Source: Pluralibacter gergoviae ATCC 33028 = NBRC 105706 (GTDB lineage: Bacteria; Pseudomonadota; Gammaproteobacteria; Enterobacterales; Enterobacteriaceae). Taken from it: 64,000 nt of DNA. Location of the stretch: NCBI RefSeq assembly GCF_001598855.1, contig NZ_BCZS01000001.1, positions 310,001 to 374,000 on the forward strand, in the 5' to 3' direction. Each line of letters begins with the position of its first letter. The stretch's first letter is position 1. Under the pieces are notes generated by a model, which made no database searches, was not told the origin of the DNA, and worked only from the letters and a program-made list of their open reading frames with translations. Position numbers and translations under genes: made by a program. Shown one piece after another: positions 43,145 through 54,094 of the stretch.

Positions 43145-43786
43145 ATGACTGATAAGTCTCATCAGTGCGTCATTGTAGGTATCGCCGGCGCATCGGCTTC
43201 GGGAAAAAGTCTTATTGCCAGTACGCTCTATCGCGAATTGCGCGAACAGGTTGGCGATGAGCACATTGGCGTTATCCCCGAAGACAGCTATTACAAAGAT
43301 CAAAGTCATTTATCGATGGAAGAGCGCGTTAAGACGAACTACGACCACCCTAACGCGATGGACCACAGCCTGCTGTTTCAGCATCTGCAGGCGCTTAAGC
43401 GCGGCGAGCCCGTAGAGCTGCCGGTATACAGCTACGTTGAGCACACCCGCACCGGGAACACGATTCGCGTTGAGCCGAAAAAAGTCATTATCCTCGAAGG
43501 GATCCTGCTGTTAACCGACGCCCGCCTGCGCGAAGAGATGAACTTCTCGATTTTTGTCGATACGCCGCTGGATATCTGCCTGATGCGCCGCATTAAGCGT
43601 GACGTTAACGAGCGCGGGCGCTCAATGGATTCGGTGATGGCCCAGTACCAGAAGACGGTACGCCCGATGTTCCTGCAGTTTATCGAGCCTTCCAAGCAGT
43701 ATGCCGATATTATCGTCCCCCGCGGCGGCAAAAACCGTATCGCCATCGACATTCTGAAAGCGAAAATTAGCCAGTTTTTTGAATAA
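43145..43786 (+). CDS. udk: Uridine/cytidine kinase
   Basis: A 213-aa kinase of the pyrimidine salvage pathway that phosphorylates uridine and cytidine to UMP and CMP. P-loop [11 protein letters not shown] at residues 10-20, then DSYYKDQ (nucleoside site) and [13 protein letters not shown] near the C-terminus. Full length, as in E. coli. It heads the udk-dcd-asmA order that is conserved in enterobacteria. Confidence 0.98.
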   Translation: MTDKSHQCVIVGIAGASASGKSLIASTLYRELREQVGDEHIGVIPEDSYYKDQSHLSMEERVKTNYDHPNAMDHSLLFQHLQALKRGEPVELPVYSYVEHTRTGNTIRVEPKKVIILEGILLLTDARLREEMNFSIFVDTPLDICLMRRIKRDVNERGRSMDSVMAQYQKTVRPMFLQFIEPSKQYADIIVPRGGKNRIAIDILKAKISQFFE

Positions 43787-43859
43787 TTTCCCTGAATTAG
43801 GTACTGTGCATAATGGCCCGGCAATCGGCGGGCCTGATGGCATCTTAAGGAGATAACGT

Positions 43860-44441
43860 ATGCGTCTGTGTGACCGAGATATAGAAGCCTGGCTGGACGA
43901 GGGGCGGCTGTCCATTTCGCCCCGCCCGCCGGTTGAGCGCATCAACGGTGCCACCGTCGACGTTCGCCTGGGCAATAAATTTCGCACCTTCAGCGGGCAC
44001 ACGGCGGCGTTTATTGACCTGAGCGGGCCGAAGGCGGAGGTGAGCGCGGCGCTGGATCGCGTGATGAGCGAAGAGATTGTGCTCGCGGAAGGCGACGCCT
44101 TTTACCTCCACCCCGGCGAACTGGCGCTGGCCGTCACTTATGAATCCGTAACCCTGCCTGCGGACCTGGTAGGCTGGCTCGACGGCCGCTCATCGCTGGC
44201 CCGGCTCGGGCTGATGGTTCATGTGACCGCGCACCGCATCGATCCGGGCTGGTCCGGCTGCATCGTGCTTGAGTTCTATAACTCCGGTAAGCTGCCGCTG
44301 GCCCTGCGCCCCGGCATGCTGATCGGCGCCCTGAGCTTTGAGCCGCTCTCCGGCCCGGCGGCGCGCCCCTATAACCGCCGCGAAGACGCCAAGTATCGCG
44401 ATCAGCAAGGCGCGGTTGCCAGCCGCATCGATAAAGACTGA
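43860..44441 (+). CDS. dcd: dCTP deaminase
   Basis: A 193-aa trimeric dCTP deaminase that yields dUTP for dTMP synthesis. Motifs: [13 protein letters not shown] start, active-site [14 protein letters not shown] and the Glu in [23 protein letters not shown]. Same length as E. coli Dcd. Preceded by TTAAGGAGATAACGT, a strong ribosome site. Confidence 0.98.
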   Translation: MRLCDRDIEAWLDEGRLSISPRPPVERINGATVDVRLGNKFRTFSGHTAAFIDLSGPKAEVSAALDRVMSEEIVLAEGDAFYLHPGELALAVTYESVTLPADLVGWLDGRSSLARLGLMVHVTAHRIDPGWSGCIVLEFYNSGKLPLALRPGMLIGALSFEPLSGPAARPYNRREDAKYRDQQGAVASRIDKD

Positions 44442-44466
44442 CTGTAGCTGAGGCCCCGAGGCTGAC

Positions 44467-46314
44467 ATGAGACGACTGTTAACAACCCTGATGATTCTGC
44501 TGGTGGTGATTGTCGCCGGCCTGTCGGCCCTGGTGCTGCTGGTCAATCCCAATGATTTTCGTCACTACCTGATCGACCAGGTTGCCAGCCGCAGCGGCTA
44601 TCAGCTTGAGCTTGACGGGCGCCTGCGCTGGCACGTCTGGCCGCAGCTGAGTATTCTGACCGGGCGCATGAGCCTGACCGAGCCCGGCGCCAGCGCGCCG
44701 CTGGTGCGTGCGGATAACATGCGCCTCGACGTGGCGCTCATCCCGCTGCTGTCGCACCAGCTGAAGGTTAAGCAGGTGATGCTCAAGGGCGCGGTTATCG
44801 AACTGACGCCGCAGACCGAGGCGGTAAGAGACGGCAGCGCGCCGGTGGCCCCGCGTGAAAATACGCTGCCGCTGGAATCCGCCGATCGCGGCTGGTCTTT
44901 TGACGTCGCCAGCCTGAAGGTTCACGACAGCGTGCTGGTGTTCCAGCACGCTGACGATGAGCAGGTGACGGTTCGCGGTATCGACCTGGAGATGCAGCAG
45001 GATGAGCACCACCGGGCAGAGGTGGATTTCTCCGGACGAATCAATCGCGATCAGCGCGACCTCACTATTGCCTTTAACGCCCAGGTTAACGCCGGCGACT
45101 ATCCGCAGAACCTGACGGCTACCTTTAATCGCCTTAACTGGCAGTTGAAGGGCGCCGACCTGCCGCCGCAGGGGATCGTCGGCCAGGGCAGCCTGCAGGC
45201 CCAGTGGCAGGAGGCGGCGAAAAAGCTCAGCTTCAGCCAGCTGCAGCTGACCGCCAATGACAGCACGCTGCGCGGCGAAGGCAGCGTGGTGCTCTCCGAC
45301 AGGCCGCAGTGGACTCTCAATCTGCAGTCCGACAAACTCAATCTCGATAACCTGATGGTTCATGCCGACGCGGCCGCCGACGGCGGCACCGGCGGACAGG
45401 GCCAGGTGCGTCAGCAGCCGCTGCGGCCGGTCATTGCCGACAGCGCGCCGCAGCCGGACTATGCCAGCCTGCGGGCCTACCGCGCCGACTTCAGCTTCCA
45501 GGCAAGCCAGCTGCAGTGGCGGGGCATGAATTTCGTCAACGTGCGGGCCCAGGCGCAGAACAATCGCGGTCTGCTGACGGTCAGCCACCTCAGCGGCGAG
45601 CTCGGTAAAGGAACCCTGTCGCTGCCCGGCACGCTGGACGCGCGGGAGGACGTGCCGCGTGCGCGCTTCAGGCCGGCGCTGAAGGATATTGAAATCGGCG
45701 CGCTGCTGAAGGCGTTTAACTATCCCATCGAGCTGACCGGCGAGCTGTCGCTGAACGGCGATTTTAACGGCGGCAAGATTGATGCCGACAGCTTCCGCCG
45801 CAGCTGGGATGGTCAGGCGAGCCTTGCGCTGCGCAACAGCCGGGCGCAGGGGCTCAACTTTCAGCAGCTGGTGCAGCAGGCGGTGGCGCGCAGCGCCAAC
45901 GTGAAGGTGCAGGATTCATTCACCAATGCCACCGAACTCGATAGCCTTACCAGCGAGCTGTCGCTCGATAGCGGCATGCTGAGCCTTGACGATATGGCCG
46001 GCCAGTCGCAGATGCTGGCGCTCACCGGCGAAGGCACGCTTGATCTGGTGCATGAAGAGGGCGATGTCCGCTTCAACGTCCGCGTGCTGGATGGCTGGGA
46101 AGGGCAGAGCAAGCTCATTGAAACGCTGAAGACGACGCCGGTCCCGCTGCGGGTTTACGGCAAGTGGACGGCGCTTAACTACAGCCTGCAGGTCGATCAG
46201 GCCCTGCGCAAATCGCTGCAGGACGAGGCCCGCAGCAAGCTGCAGAAGTGGGCCGACAAGAATCAGGACCGGCAGAGCGGCAGAGACGTGAAGAAGTTTC
46301 TCGACAAGCTGTAG
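44467..46314 (+). CDS. asmA: AsmA, inner-membrane-anchored AsmA-family protein
   Basis: A 615-aa protein (E. coli 617): one N-terminal membrane helix (LLTTLMILLVVIVAGLSALVLLV), a chorein-like N region (NPNDFRHYLIDQVASRSGYQLELDGRLRWHVWPQLSI) and a periplasmic repeat-beta-groove body ending in the conserved C-terminal AsmA domain (KWTALNYSLQVDQALR). AsmA-like proteins are implicated in phospholipid transport to the outer membrane. It lies 25 bp after dcd; a strong hairpin follows. Confidence 0.95.
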   Translation: MRRLLTTLMILLVVIVAGLSALVLLVNPNDFRHYLIDQVASRSGYQLELDGRLRWHVWPQLSILTGRMSLTEPGASAPLVRADNMRLDVALIPLLSHQLKVKQVMLKGAVIELTPQTEAVRDGSAPVAPRENTLPLESADRGWSFDVASLKVHDSVLVFQHADDEQVTVRGIDLEMQQDEHHRAEVDFSGRINRDQRDLTIAFNAQVNAGDYPQNLTATFNRLNWQLKGADLPPQGIVGQGSLQAQWQEAAKKLSFSQLQLTANDSTLRGEGSVVLSDRPQWTLNLQSDKLNLDNLMVHADAAADGGTGGQGQVRQQPLRPVIADSAPQPDYASLRAYRADFSFQASQLQWRGMNFVNVRAQAQNNRGLLTVSHLSGELGKGTLSLPGTLDAREDVPRARFRPALKDIEIGALLKAFNYPIELTGELSLNGDFNGGKIDADSFRRSWDGQASLALRNSRAQGLNFQQLVQQAVARSANVKVQDSFTNATELDSLTSELSLDSGMLSLDDMAGQSQMLALTGEGTLDLVHEEGDVRFNVRVLDGWEGQSKLIETLKTTPVPLRVYGKWTALNYSLQVDQALRKSLQDEARSKLQKWADKNQDRQSGRDVKKFLDKL

Positions 46315-46319
46315 CGGTT

Positions 46320-46346
46320 AACGGGGCGCCTTTCGGCGCCCCGTTT
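46320..46346. terminator. Convergent terminator between asmA and yegH
   Basis: CGGGGCGCC-TTTC-GGCGCCCCG, a 9-bp perfect GC stem, then TTTGC. It lies in the 33-bp gap between the convergent genes and can serve both. Confidence 0.85.
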
Positions 46347-46347
46347 G

Positions 46348-47931
46348 CTATACCTCGTAATCCAGCGCGTCCTCATCCGGCGGCGGTGGAATAATCTGCA
46401 CCTTCTGCACCCGATGGTGCTCCACGGCCAGCGTTTTCAGCCTGTATCCCGCCACCTCCACCTCTTCGCCCGGCTCGGGTATCCGCTGCAGGTGCTCCAT
46501 AATCAATCCGGCGATGGTGTGGTATTCGCGCTTTTCATCCAGCGGAATAGCGACGAACTGTACCAGGTCGTCGAGCGGCATGTGGCCGTTAGCGGTCCAG
46601 CTGCCGTCCGGGTTTTTCTGGATATCGTGGCGGGCGTCAATCTCCTCGGCTTCGTTGGGCAGGTTGCCCGCAATGGTCTCCATCACGTCGCTGAGGGTGA
46701 CGATACCCTCCACCGAACCAAACTCGTCCACCACGAAGGCAAAATGGGTGCGGGCGCTGCGGAACTGCTCCAGCGCCGGGAGCAGCGGCAGGGTTTCCGG
46801 GAACACCAGCGGCTGGCGGACCAGCGCCCGCAAGTCCAGCGGCTCGCCGCGCAGCGACTGCTGCAGGAGATCGATAACGTGAACCACGCCGAGCAGGTCT
46901 TCGTCGCGCTCGCCGCCGGTCACCACGATCCGGGTATGCTGATTTTTCTCCAGCAGGGCGCGGATAGCGGACTCATCGGCGCTGAGATCGATATGCTCGA
47001 TATCGTGACGCGAGGTCATGATGCTGCTGACGCTGCGCTGGTTGAGGTTCAGCACGCGGCCGATCATCCTGCGCTCCTGCGGATTAAAAATCGGCTCATC
47101 GCCGCCGGAGACCAGCGATGCGGTATCGGGGTCAAGCTCGGCGTCGGCGGATTTGCCGCTCAGCAGCCGCATCACCGCATCGGTGGTGCGGCGGCGCAGC
47201 GACTGGCTGGCGGAGAGAAAGCGGCGGCGGTTGAAGTTGGCCAGCTGGTTGAGGGCCTCAATCATCACCGAGAAGCCGATGGCGGCGTACAGGTAGCCTT
47301 TCGGAATGATAAATCCGAAGCCTTCCGCCACGAGGCTGAAGCCGATCATCAGCAGAAAGCTCAGGCAGAGAATAACGATAGTCGGGTGGCTGTTCACGAA
47401 GCGGGTCAGCGCCCGGCTGGCCAGCATCATCATACTGATGGCGATGACCACCGCCGCCATCATCACCGCCAGACGATCGACCATGCCCACCGCGGTGATC
47501 ACCGAATCGAGGGAAAACACCGCGTCCAGCACCACGATTTGCGCCACTACCGGCCAGAATTTCGCCCCGCGGCGCTGGGTGGGGCCGTCGCTGTCCTTAC
47601 CCTCCAGCCGCTCATTCAGCTCGACCGTGGCCTTAAACAGCAGAAACAGCCCGCCGCCGAGCATAATCAGGTCGCGCGCGCTGAAGCTGAACTCGCCGAC
47701 GGAAAACAGCGGCCGGGTGAGGGTTACCAGCCAGGAGATAGAAGCCAGCAGCAGCAGGCGCATCAGCATCGCCAGCACCAGGCCGGTAATGCGCGCCCGG
47801 TTGCGCTGCGCCGGCGGCAGCTTCTCCGCGAGGATCGCGATAAACACCAGATTATCAATGCCCAGCACCAGCTCGATGACCACCAGCGTTATCAGGCCCG
47901 CCCAGATTGAAGGATCGGCGATCCAGTCCAT
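46348..47931 (-). CDS. yegH: YegH, TerC-family membrane protein with CBS and CorC domains
   Basis: A 527-aa inner-membrane protein. A TerC-type N-terminal block (residues 1-245, seven or so helices, with [15 protein letters not shown] and [15 protein letters not shown] acidic motifs that bind metal in relatives) is followed by tandem CBS domains (about 300-420) and a CorC_HlyC C-terminal domain (about 430-520). A role in metal or manganese export is inferred from TerC relatives; the specific function is not established. Confidence 0.95.
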   Translation of the reverse strand: MDWIADPSIWAGLITLVVIELVLGIDNLVFIAILAEKLPPAQRNRARITGLVLAMLMRLLLLASISWLVTLTRPLFSVGEFSFSARDLIMLGGGLFLLFKATVELNERLEGKDSDGPTQRRGAKFWPVVAQIVVLDAVFSLDSVITAVGMVDRLAVMMAAVVIAISMMMLASRALTRFVNSHPTIVILCLSFLLMIGFSLVAEGFGFIIPKGYLYAAIGFSVMIEALNQLANFNRRRFLSASQSLRRRTTDAVMRLLSGKSADAELDPDTASLVSGGDEPIFNPQERRMIGRVLNLNQRSVSSIMTSRHDIEHIDLSADESAIRALLEKNQHTRIVVTGGERDEDLLGVVHVIDLLQQSLRGEPLDLRALVRQPLVFPETLPLLPALEQFRSARTHFAFVVDEFGSVEGIVTLSDVMETIAGNLPNEAEEIDARHDIQKNPDGSWTANGHMPLDDLVQFVAIPLDEKREYHTIAGLIMEHLQRIPEPGEEVEVAGYRLKTLAVEHHRVQKVQIIPPPPDEDALDYEV

Positions 47932-48241
47932 AGGAAGTGTGTACCCTCATCGTTACATAATATGTATTTGTAATGGATCATGGTTAAAGGCAGAGGGAAT
48001 TGCAATTTTTGTCGCGCTGTGTAGCGGACAATACCCTTGTTATTTGTGTTACAAAACATCTGGATAGATGAACATTAAGATACCAGGAAGATAAATGCGA
48101 TTAATCTGGGTTATGGTTGTTAACATTATGAATTAGAAGCGTTTTATCCAATTAAGGATTTCTTAAGAACACAAAAAACTACTGGAGTTAATGTCTTTTC
48201 GATGATTATAATCGGACCTCTATTCATAGTTGGAAATGATA
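47932..48241. promoter_or_regulatory. Divergent region between yegH and galF
   Basis: A 310-bp AT-rich gap. It should hold the promoter for galF, the first gene of the capsule locus, and one for yegH. Long AT tracts are visible, but no convincing -35/-10 pair at proper spacing was fixed by eye. Confidence 0.45.
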
Positions 48242-49132
48242 ATGACTAATTTAAAAGCGGTTATTCCGGTAGCGGGTCTTGGGATGCACATGCTGCCGGC
48301 TACGAAGGCGATCCCGAAAGAGATGCTGCCGATTGTTGATAAGCCGATGATTCAGTACATTGTCGATGAAGTGGTAGCTGCGGGGATCAAGGAAATCGTC
48401 CTGGTGACCCACGCGTCCAAAAATGCGGTGGAAAACCACTTTGACACCTCCTATGAGCTTGAATCCCTGCTTGAGCAGCGCGTGAAGCGCCAGCTGCTGG
48501 CGGAAGTGCAGGCTATCTGCCCGCCGGGCGTTACCATTATGAACGTGCGCCAGGCGCAGCCGCTGGGGCTGGGTCACTCCATCCTCTGCGCGCGTCCTAT
48601 TGTTGGCGACAACCCTTTCGTCGTCGTGCTGCCGGATGTCATCATTGATAACGCCAGCGCCGATCCCCTGCGCTATAACCTGGCCGCGATGGTTGCCCGC
48701 TTTAACGAGACCGGCCGCAGCCAGGTGCTGGCCAGACACCTTGAGGGCGACCTCAGCGAATACTCCATCATTAAGACCAAAGAGAGCCTCGATATCGAAG
48801 GTAAGGCCAGCCGCATCATTGAGTTCGTTGAAAAACCCGATCAGCCGCAGGCGCTGGACTCCGACCTGATGGCGGTAGGGCGCTACGTGCTCTCCGCGGA
48901 TATCTGGCAAGAGCTTGAGCACACCGAGCCCGGCGCCTGGGGTCGTATTCAGTTGACCGACGCCATCGCCGAACTGGCGAAGAAGCAGTCCGTCGACGCG
49001 ATGCTGATGACCGGCATCAGCTACGACTGCGGCAAAAAAATGGGCTATATGCAGGCCTTCGTCAGCTACGGACTGCGCAATCATAAAGAGGGCGCGAAGT
49101 TTCGCGAAAGCATTAAAAAGCTGCTGGCGTAG
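48242..49132 (+). CDS. galF: GalF, UTP-glucose-1-phosphate uridylyltransferase-like subunit
   Basis: 296 aa from ATG 48242 ([30 protein letters not shown]); the TTG at 48230 is ignored. The nucleotide-binding loop reads [10 protein letters not shown] rather than GLGTRMLPAT as in active GalU, the hallmark of the GalF paralogue that modulates UDP-glucose supply for surface polysaccharides. It marks the left edge of Klebsiella capsule loci. Confidence 0.96.
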   Translation: MTNLKAVIPVAGLGMHMLPATKAIPKEMLPIVDKPMIQYIVDEVVAAGIKEIVLVTHASKNAVENHFDTSYELESLLEQRVKRQLLAEVQAICPPGVTIMNVRQAQPLGLGHSILCARPIVGDNPFVVVLPDVIIDNASADPLRYNLAAMVARFNETGRSQVLARHLEGDLSEYSIIKTKESLDIEGKASRIIEFVEKPDQPQALDSDLMAVGRYVLSADIWQELEHTEPGAWGRIQLTDAIAELAKKQSVDAMLMTGISYDCGKKMGYMQAFVSYGLRNHKEGAKFRESIKKLLA

Positions 49133-49140
49133 CCCGTGGC

Positions 49141-49181
49141 CGCTTCAGCCGATGGGAGCATCCTGTTCCCGCCGGCTGAAT
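49141..49181 (+). terminator. Hairpin downstream of galF
   Basis: CTTCAGCCG ... CGGCTGAA outer arms with inner GGGA/TCCC pairs, ending without a T-run. A structured element that may terminate or stabilise galF mRNA. Confidence 0.4.
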
Positions 49182-49410
49182 AAGCGCAGGGCGTATCCAG
49201 GTTAGGAGACTTCTGGTATTCAGCGCCCGGCCAATGTGGCCTAATCCAGCAGTTGGCTTTACTAACTTCAGGGAAGCGTGCGTCTCATGTTGATGACACA
49301 AATGATTACTATTGCGGTTGGAGTGTGAGCGGCAGTGTTATGAGCAACTTCTCGCAGGTGCCTGCGGTCGTGCGCGTCAGACAGGTGATTAATTCAGGGG
49401 TGCAGACGCT

Positions 49411-50040
49411 ATGAGCTGGCCGTTTATCTCTTTCTTTGGTGATAGCACCGTGCTGCTGCCGAGCGCAGCGCTCCTTTTTGCCATTTTGCTGCTGCGTAAA
49501 AAAACGGCGCATCTCGCCTGGCAGTGGGCGGCGCTGTTCGGCGTCATCGGCGGAATAGTCAGTCTTTCCAAGCTGGCCTTTATGGGCTGGGGTATCGGCA
49601 TCCGCGATATCGATTTTACCGGCTTTAGCGGTCATTCGGCCCTCTCTGCCGCATTCTGGCCCATCTTCCTTTGGCTGCTCAGCGCCAGATTTACCTCCGC
49701 AAGCAGAACCCTTTTCGTTGTCGCAGGCTACGGTATCGCGCTGATCGTCGCGTACTCGCGGCTAGTGCTCCACGCCCACTCCGTCTCGGAAGTCATCGCC
49801 GGGGCCCTGCTGGGCGCCGCCGGCAGCGCGCTGTTCTTACTGCTGCAGAAGCGCGCGGGCGAAACCGCGGCGGTGCAGATTTCGTGGGGCGGTGTCGCCT
49901 GCATGGTGCTGATCCCGGCAATGCTGTTACATACCGGCGTTAAGGCACCCACCCAGTCGCTGCTGGGGAAAGTGGCGGTGGCCATCGGGCCGCTGGAAAA
50001 ACCGTTTACCCGGGCGGATCTGCACAGGCAGGCCTGGTAG
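49411..50040 (+). CDS. PAP2-family phosphatase of capsule locus (cpsACP / orf2)
   Basis: A 209-aa polytopic membrane phosphatase. PAP2 signature 2, FSGHSALSA, and signature 3, SRLVLHAHSVSEVIAG, carry the catalytic His residues; the first motif (KxxxxxxRP) is weak. In Klebsiella loci this gene lies between galF and wzi and is called cpsACP or orf2. It may recycle undecaprenyl pyrophosphate or a related lipid phosphate, a role inferred from the family. Confidence 0.88.
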   Translation: MSWPFISFFGDSTVLLPSAALLFAILLLRKKTAHLAWQWAALFGVIGGIVSLSKLAFMGWGIGIRDIDFTGFSGHSALSAAFWPIFLWLLSARFTSASRTLFVVAGYGIALIVAYSRLVLHAHSVSEVIAGALLGAAGSALFLLLQKRAGETAAVQISWGGVACMVLIPAMLLHTGVKAPTQSLLGKVAVAIGPLEKPFTRADLHRQAW

Positions 50041-50929
50041 CGGCGTTTTATTTCATATCCATCGTCGCTAATTAGTGAGAGAGGCGCGGTTAAGAGTAGC
50101 CACTATTTTAACAGGGAATGAGTGTGGCTATATCGGCAGCGAAAAACAGTCTGCTGCGGATAATATTCTGCGCGCGCCGGATAATGTTATAAAACCAGGC
50201 GCCACTAGCGACAGATTGGAGTGACTCCTAATTTTTAGGAGTTGACATATCATATTACTCTCAGGCATCAGTGAGTTTGATGCATTAGTTTTCTTCATCC
50301 GGCGGAAAGCTGCGCCTGCTCCCGGACTGGAAGATGAATTTATTATTAATTTCATTAAAATTATAGCGTTATGCTGCCAATCGGCGGCGAAAGCCTGTAG
50401 AATCCCGGCGTTAACTGAAATCGGTAGCGATTAGATCTACTAATGCCATTCCTGAAAAAATAAGTTTTCTGCATCACAGTGCACTGGTAGCTGCAAAGCC
50501 AGGGGCGGTAGCGTGCCTGAATTGACGAACCTCACCCTTTACACTGCGCCTCTCTGAGTAGGCCGCTATTTGTCATGCCGAGTGACTATCTGATTGTTTA
50601 ATAATGTACCCGAAAAACTTGACGGTGATATAAATCACATTTAGTGCGTGGATGAAGCTGATAGGGCCATCACTGAAGCGCATCCGCCGACGCGCTTCTT
50701 GAAGTATAGCCGTCAGAACAGGCAATATACGGAATACGGATACATTCTACCGTTTTAATCATTAATAATGATGATTATAGCGGCTGTTAATATAGGATAC
50801 TTTCGGTGCTTACCCGAGAGTGGGTCGGATGCCTGACGCTGACCTGCTGTCGGAGATAACCTTTTTCTTCTTCTTTCCCTCACCTCTGCACGCGACCTGC
50901 ATGAGAGGGGCAAAAATGGATCTTGTGCA
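50041..50929. promoter_or_regulatory. Long capsule promoter/leader region (contains JUMPStart)
   Basis: An 889-bp non-coding stretch upstream of wzi, typical for the main capsule promoter P2 and its long leader. It is AT-rich and has no gene with support. The JUMPStart element at 50477-50521 is its only recognised site; about 410 nt of leader follow before wzi. Confidence 0.7.
50477..50521 (+). promoter_or_regulatory. JUMPStart sequence with ops element (RfaH site)
   Basis: CAGTGCACTGGTAGCTG... through GCGTGCCTGAA matches the 39-bp JUMPStart consensus of surface-polysaccharide operons. It contains ops (GGCGGTAGCGT, 50504-50514), where RNA polymerase pauses and recruits RfaH to become processive over long operons. 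It therefore controls wzi and the genes beyond. Confidence 0.93.
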
Positions 50930-52369
50930 ATGATAAAAATCTCCCGTTTAGCCCTTGCCCTTGGACTGGCCTCCGCCATTTCGACCCAGGCGTTTGCCGC
51001 CGGGCTGGTTCTTAATGACAACGACCTGCGCAACGATTTGGCGTGGCTGAACGACAGGGGGGTTATCCACCTGAGCCTCTCCACCTGGCCGCTGAGTCAG
51101 GAGGAAATTGCCCGCGCGCTGAAAAAGGCAAAACCCTCCTACTCCTCAGAGCAGGTTGTGCTGGCCCGTATCGATAGTCGCCTTGCCTCCCTGAAGGCCG
51201 ACTTCCGCGTCAGCGGCTATACGTCCACCGATCAGCCGGGCACTCCGCAGGGCTTTGGGCAGACCCAGGCCGCCGATAACTCGCTGTCGCTGGCCTTTAA
51301 CAACAGCGGCGACTGGTGGGACGTGCACCTGCAGGGCAACGTCGAGGGCGGCAAGCGCATCAGCAACGGTTCAGACGTTAACCCGAACGGCTCCTACGGC
51401 GCGGTAAAATTCTGGAACCAGTGGCTCTCCTTCGGCCAGATGCCGCAGTGGTGGGGCCCGGGCTACGAAGGCAGCCTGATCCGCGGCGACGCCATGCGCC
51501 CGATGACCGGCGTGCTGATGCAGCGTGCCGAGCAGAATGCCCCGGAAACCTGGTGGCTGCGCTGGATCGGCCCGTGGCAGTACCAGATTTCCGCCAGCCA
51601 GATGAACCAGTACAGCGCCGTACCGCACGCCAAAATTATCGGTACCCGCGTCACGGTATCGCCGTTCCAGTCCCTGGAGCTTGGCGGATCGCGTATTATG
51701 CAGTGGGCAGGGAAGGGGAGACCGCATTCGTTCGGTAACTTCTGGGATGGATTTACCGGAAAGGATAACGTTCACGGCGATGATTCCAACGAACCGGGCA
51801 ACCAGCTGGCGGGGTTTGATTTCAAGCTGAAGCTTGAGCCGACCCTGGGCTGGCCAATCAGCTTCTATGGCCAGATGATCGGTGAGGATGAATCGGGGAT
51901 GCTGCCGTCCGCTAACATGTACCTGGGCGGGGTAGAAGGGCATCACGGCTGGGGCAAGTCGGCGATCAACTGGTACGTTGAAGGCCATGATACCCGCACT
52001 AACATGAGCCGCGAGAACTACAGCTACACGCACCACATTTATACTGACGGCTACTATCAGCAGGGATACCCGCTTGGGGATGCGATGGGCGGCGATGGCC
52101 GACTGCTTGCCGGTAAGATCGAGCTGGTGACCGAAGATAATCAGCGCTGGAGTACCCGCCTGGTGTATGCCAAAGTGAACCCGAGAGATCAGCGGATTAA
52201 CAAGGCCTTCCCGCACTCCGATACGCTTAAAGGCGTGCAGCTCGGGTGGAGCGGGGATGTTTACCAGTCGATACGGCTAAATACATCGCTGTGGTATACC
52301 GACAACGACCACAGCACGGCGGACGATGTGGGTGCCAGTGCCGGGATTGAGATCCCGCTGAGTTTGTAA
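50930..52369 (+). CDS. wzi: Wzi, outer-membrane capsule attachment protein
   Basis: A 479-aa outer-membrane beta-barrel lectin that anchors group 1 capsule to the cell surface. The signal peptide is about residues 1-23 (MIKISRLALALGLASAISTQAFA). Family marks include GLVLNDNDLRNDLAWLNDRGVI and WWGPGYEGSLIRGDAMRP. Length is normal for Klebsiella Wzi. First gene after the JUMPStart leader. Confidence 0.97.
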   Translation: MIKISRLALALGLASAISTQAFAAGLVLNDNDLRNDLAWLNDRGVIHLSLSTWPLSQEEIARALKKAKPSYSSEQVVLARIDSRLASLKADFRVSGYTSTDQPGTPQGFGQTQAADNSLSLAFNNSGDWWDVHLQGNVEGGKRISNGSDVNPNGSYGAVKFWNQWLSFGQMPQWWGPGYEGSLIRGDAMRPMTGVLMQRAEQNAPETWWLRWIGPWQYQISASQMNQYSAVPHAKIIGTRVTVSPFQSLELGGSRIMQWAGKGRPHSFGNFWDGFTGKDNVHGDDSNEPGNQLAGFDFKLKLEPTLGWPISFYGQMIGEDESGMLPSANMYLGGVEGHHGWGKSAINWYVEGHDTRTNMSRENYSYTHHIYTDGYYQQGYPLGDAMGGDGRLLAGKIELVTEDNQRWSTRLVYAKVNPRDQRINKAFPHSDTLKGVQLGWSGDVYQSIRLNTSLWYTDNDHSTADDVGASAGIEIPLSL

Positions 52370-52500
52370 ACATTCGGGGCTGAAGAGACGATGATACCGG
52401 TACGATACAGAGAATCTCACTGCCTCTTCGGTCTTATGGATATAACAGCAAATAATTGCTCAGGAATTAGCAACGTTTGAATGATTGATGATACGACACT

Positions 52501-53640
52501 ATGAAAAAAAACATTATTAGATTTAGCGCGCTGGCGTTGGCTGTTGGGATTTTATCGGGCTGTACGGTTTTTCCAGGGCAGGGACTGAATAGCCTGCGTA
52601 AGAATGTGGTTGAGCTGCCGGACAGTGACTATGACTGGGATAAGCTGATAAATGTTTATCCGATGACCCCGGGGCTGGTGGACCAGCTGCGGCCAGAGAC
52701 CGTTATGGCCAGGCCGAACCCGCAGCTGGATGAGCTGCTCAAGAATTATGAATATCGAATTGGCGTTGGCGACGTCATCATGGTTACGGTTTGGGATCAT
52801 CCGGAACTGACAACGCCAGCTGGTCAGTACCGAAGTGCCAGCGATACAGGTAACTGGGTCAATGCAGATGGGACAATGTTCTATCCGTATGCGGGTAAAA
52901 TCCATGTTGCAGGCAAAACACTTAGCCAGGTTCGTCAGGAAATCGCTAATCGACTTACTACTTACATTGAGAGCCCGCAGGTTGACGTCAGCGTTGCTGC
53001 GTTTCGTTCTCAGAAAGCTTATGTCACAGGGGAAGTTGCTAAATCTGGCCAGCAGCCAATTACCAATATCCCGCTTACCGTTATGGATGCAATCAACGCC
53101 GCCGGCGGCCTTGCCGCTGATGCCGACTGGCGGAATGTGGTGTTAACTCACAACGGTAAAGATACGAAGATCTCGCTCTATGCCCTGATGCAGAAGGGCG
53201 ATCTGACTGAAAATCATCTGCTTTACCCCGGCGATATACTCTTTGTGCCGCGCAATGACGATCTGAAAGTGTTCGTAATGGGTGAGGTCGGTAAGCAGAG
53301 CACCATGAAGATGGATCGCAGCGGTATGACGCTGGCCGAAGCGTTGGGTAACGCGGAAGGCATATCTCAGGAAATGAGCGATGCGACCGGGGTCTTCGTT
53401 ATTCGCCAGCAGAAAGCTGACAAGCAGGGCAGAATTGCCAATATCTATCAGCTTAACGCCCAGGATGCATCGGCTATGGTGTTAAGCACTGAGTTTCAGC
53501 TACAGCCATATGATATTGTTTACGTTACCACTGCGCCGGTCGTACGCTGGAACCGTGTGATCTCGCAGCTAGTACCCACAATTGCCGGTGTACATGATAT
53601 GGTTGAGACTGGGAGATTTATTAAGACTTGGAATAATTAG
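52501..53640 (+). CDS. wza: Wza, outer-membrane capsule export lipoprotein
   Basis: A 379-aa octameric export channel. The lipoprotein signal ends in ILSGC (lipidated Cys about residue 21); then come the polysaccharide export (PES) domain ([17 protein letters not shown]), SLBB domains and the C-terminal amphipathic barrel helix ([20 protein letters not shown]). It works with Wzc and Wzb. wzb follows with one base between stop and start. Confidence 0.97.
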   Translation: MKKNIIRFSALALAVGILSGCTVFPGQGLNSLRKNVVELPDSDYDWDKLINVYPMTPGLVDQLRPETVMARPNPQLDELLKNYEYRIGVGDVIMVTVWDHPELTTPAGQYRSASDTGNWVNADGTMFYPYAGKIHVAGKTLSQVRQEIANRLTTYIESPQVDVSVAAFRSQKAYVTGEVAKSGQQPITNIPLTVMDAINAAGGLAADADWRNVVLTHNGKDTKISLYALMQKGDLTENHLLYPGDILFVPRNDDLKVFVMGEVGKQSTMKMDRSGMTLAEALGNAEGISQEMSDATGVFVIRQQKADKQGRIANIYQLNAQDASAMVLSTEFQLQPYDIVYVTTAPVVRWNRVISQLVPTIAGVHDMVETGRFIKTWNN

Positions 53641-53641
53641 A

Positions 53642-54076
53642 ATGTTTGATTCTATTTTGGTGATTTGTACAGGTAATATTTGCCGTTCTCCTATAGGCGA
53701 ACGTTTGCTACGTAAGGCGTTACCAAATAAGCAGGTAGATTCTGCTGGAGTTGGAGCTCTTGTTAATCATCCAGCAGATGCGGCAGCCATTAGAGTTGCT
53801 AGTAAGTATGGGCTTAGCTTAGATGGACACAAAGGTAGGCAGTTCACACGCAGCATAGGCCACATGTACGATTTATTGCTGGTTATGGATCACAGCCATC
53901 TCTCACAGGTAACACGCATTGCTCCAGAAGTTAGAGGGAAAACCCTGCTGTTTGCCCATTGGTTGGGAGGGAAGGAGATCCCAGATCCATACCGCAAGAG
54001 CGATGAAGCATTTGAATCGGTGTACCAGTTAATAGACCAAGCTAGCCAGAGTTGGGTGGCACGGCTGAGCGAATAA
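53642..54076 (+). CDS. wzb: Wzb, low-molecular-weight protein tyrosine phosphatase
   Basis: 144 aa from ATG 53642 (the frame opens at 53582). The P-loop CTGNICRS starts at Cys9, and the general-acid Asp is in IPDPY near residue 115. It dephosphorylates the Wzc tyrosine cluster, which is needed for capsule polymer length control. Coupled to wza and wzc. Confidence 0.96.
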   Translation: MFDSILVICTGNICRSPIGERLLRKALPNKQVDSAGVGALVNHPADAAAIRVASKYGLSLDGHKGRQFTRSIGHMYDLLLVMDHSHLSQVTRIAPEVRGKTLLFAHWLGGKEIPDPYRKSDEAFESVYQLIDQASQSWVARLSE

Positions 54077-54094
54077 TATCAGGAATAATATTGC

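Noticed and set aside
42941..43309. Minus-strand 122-codon frame between dgcE and udk
   Set aside because: It overlaps the start of udk on the other strand, has no ribosome site and resembles nothing known.
44479..45588. Minus-strand 369-codon open frame
   Set aside because: Antisense to asmA, no recognisable domain and no ribosome site; composition matches a shadow frame.
46345..47910. Plus-strand 521-codon open frame
   Set aside because: Antisense shadow of yegH with the same low-complexity His/Gln/Arg composition; yegH is clearly the real gene.
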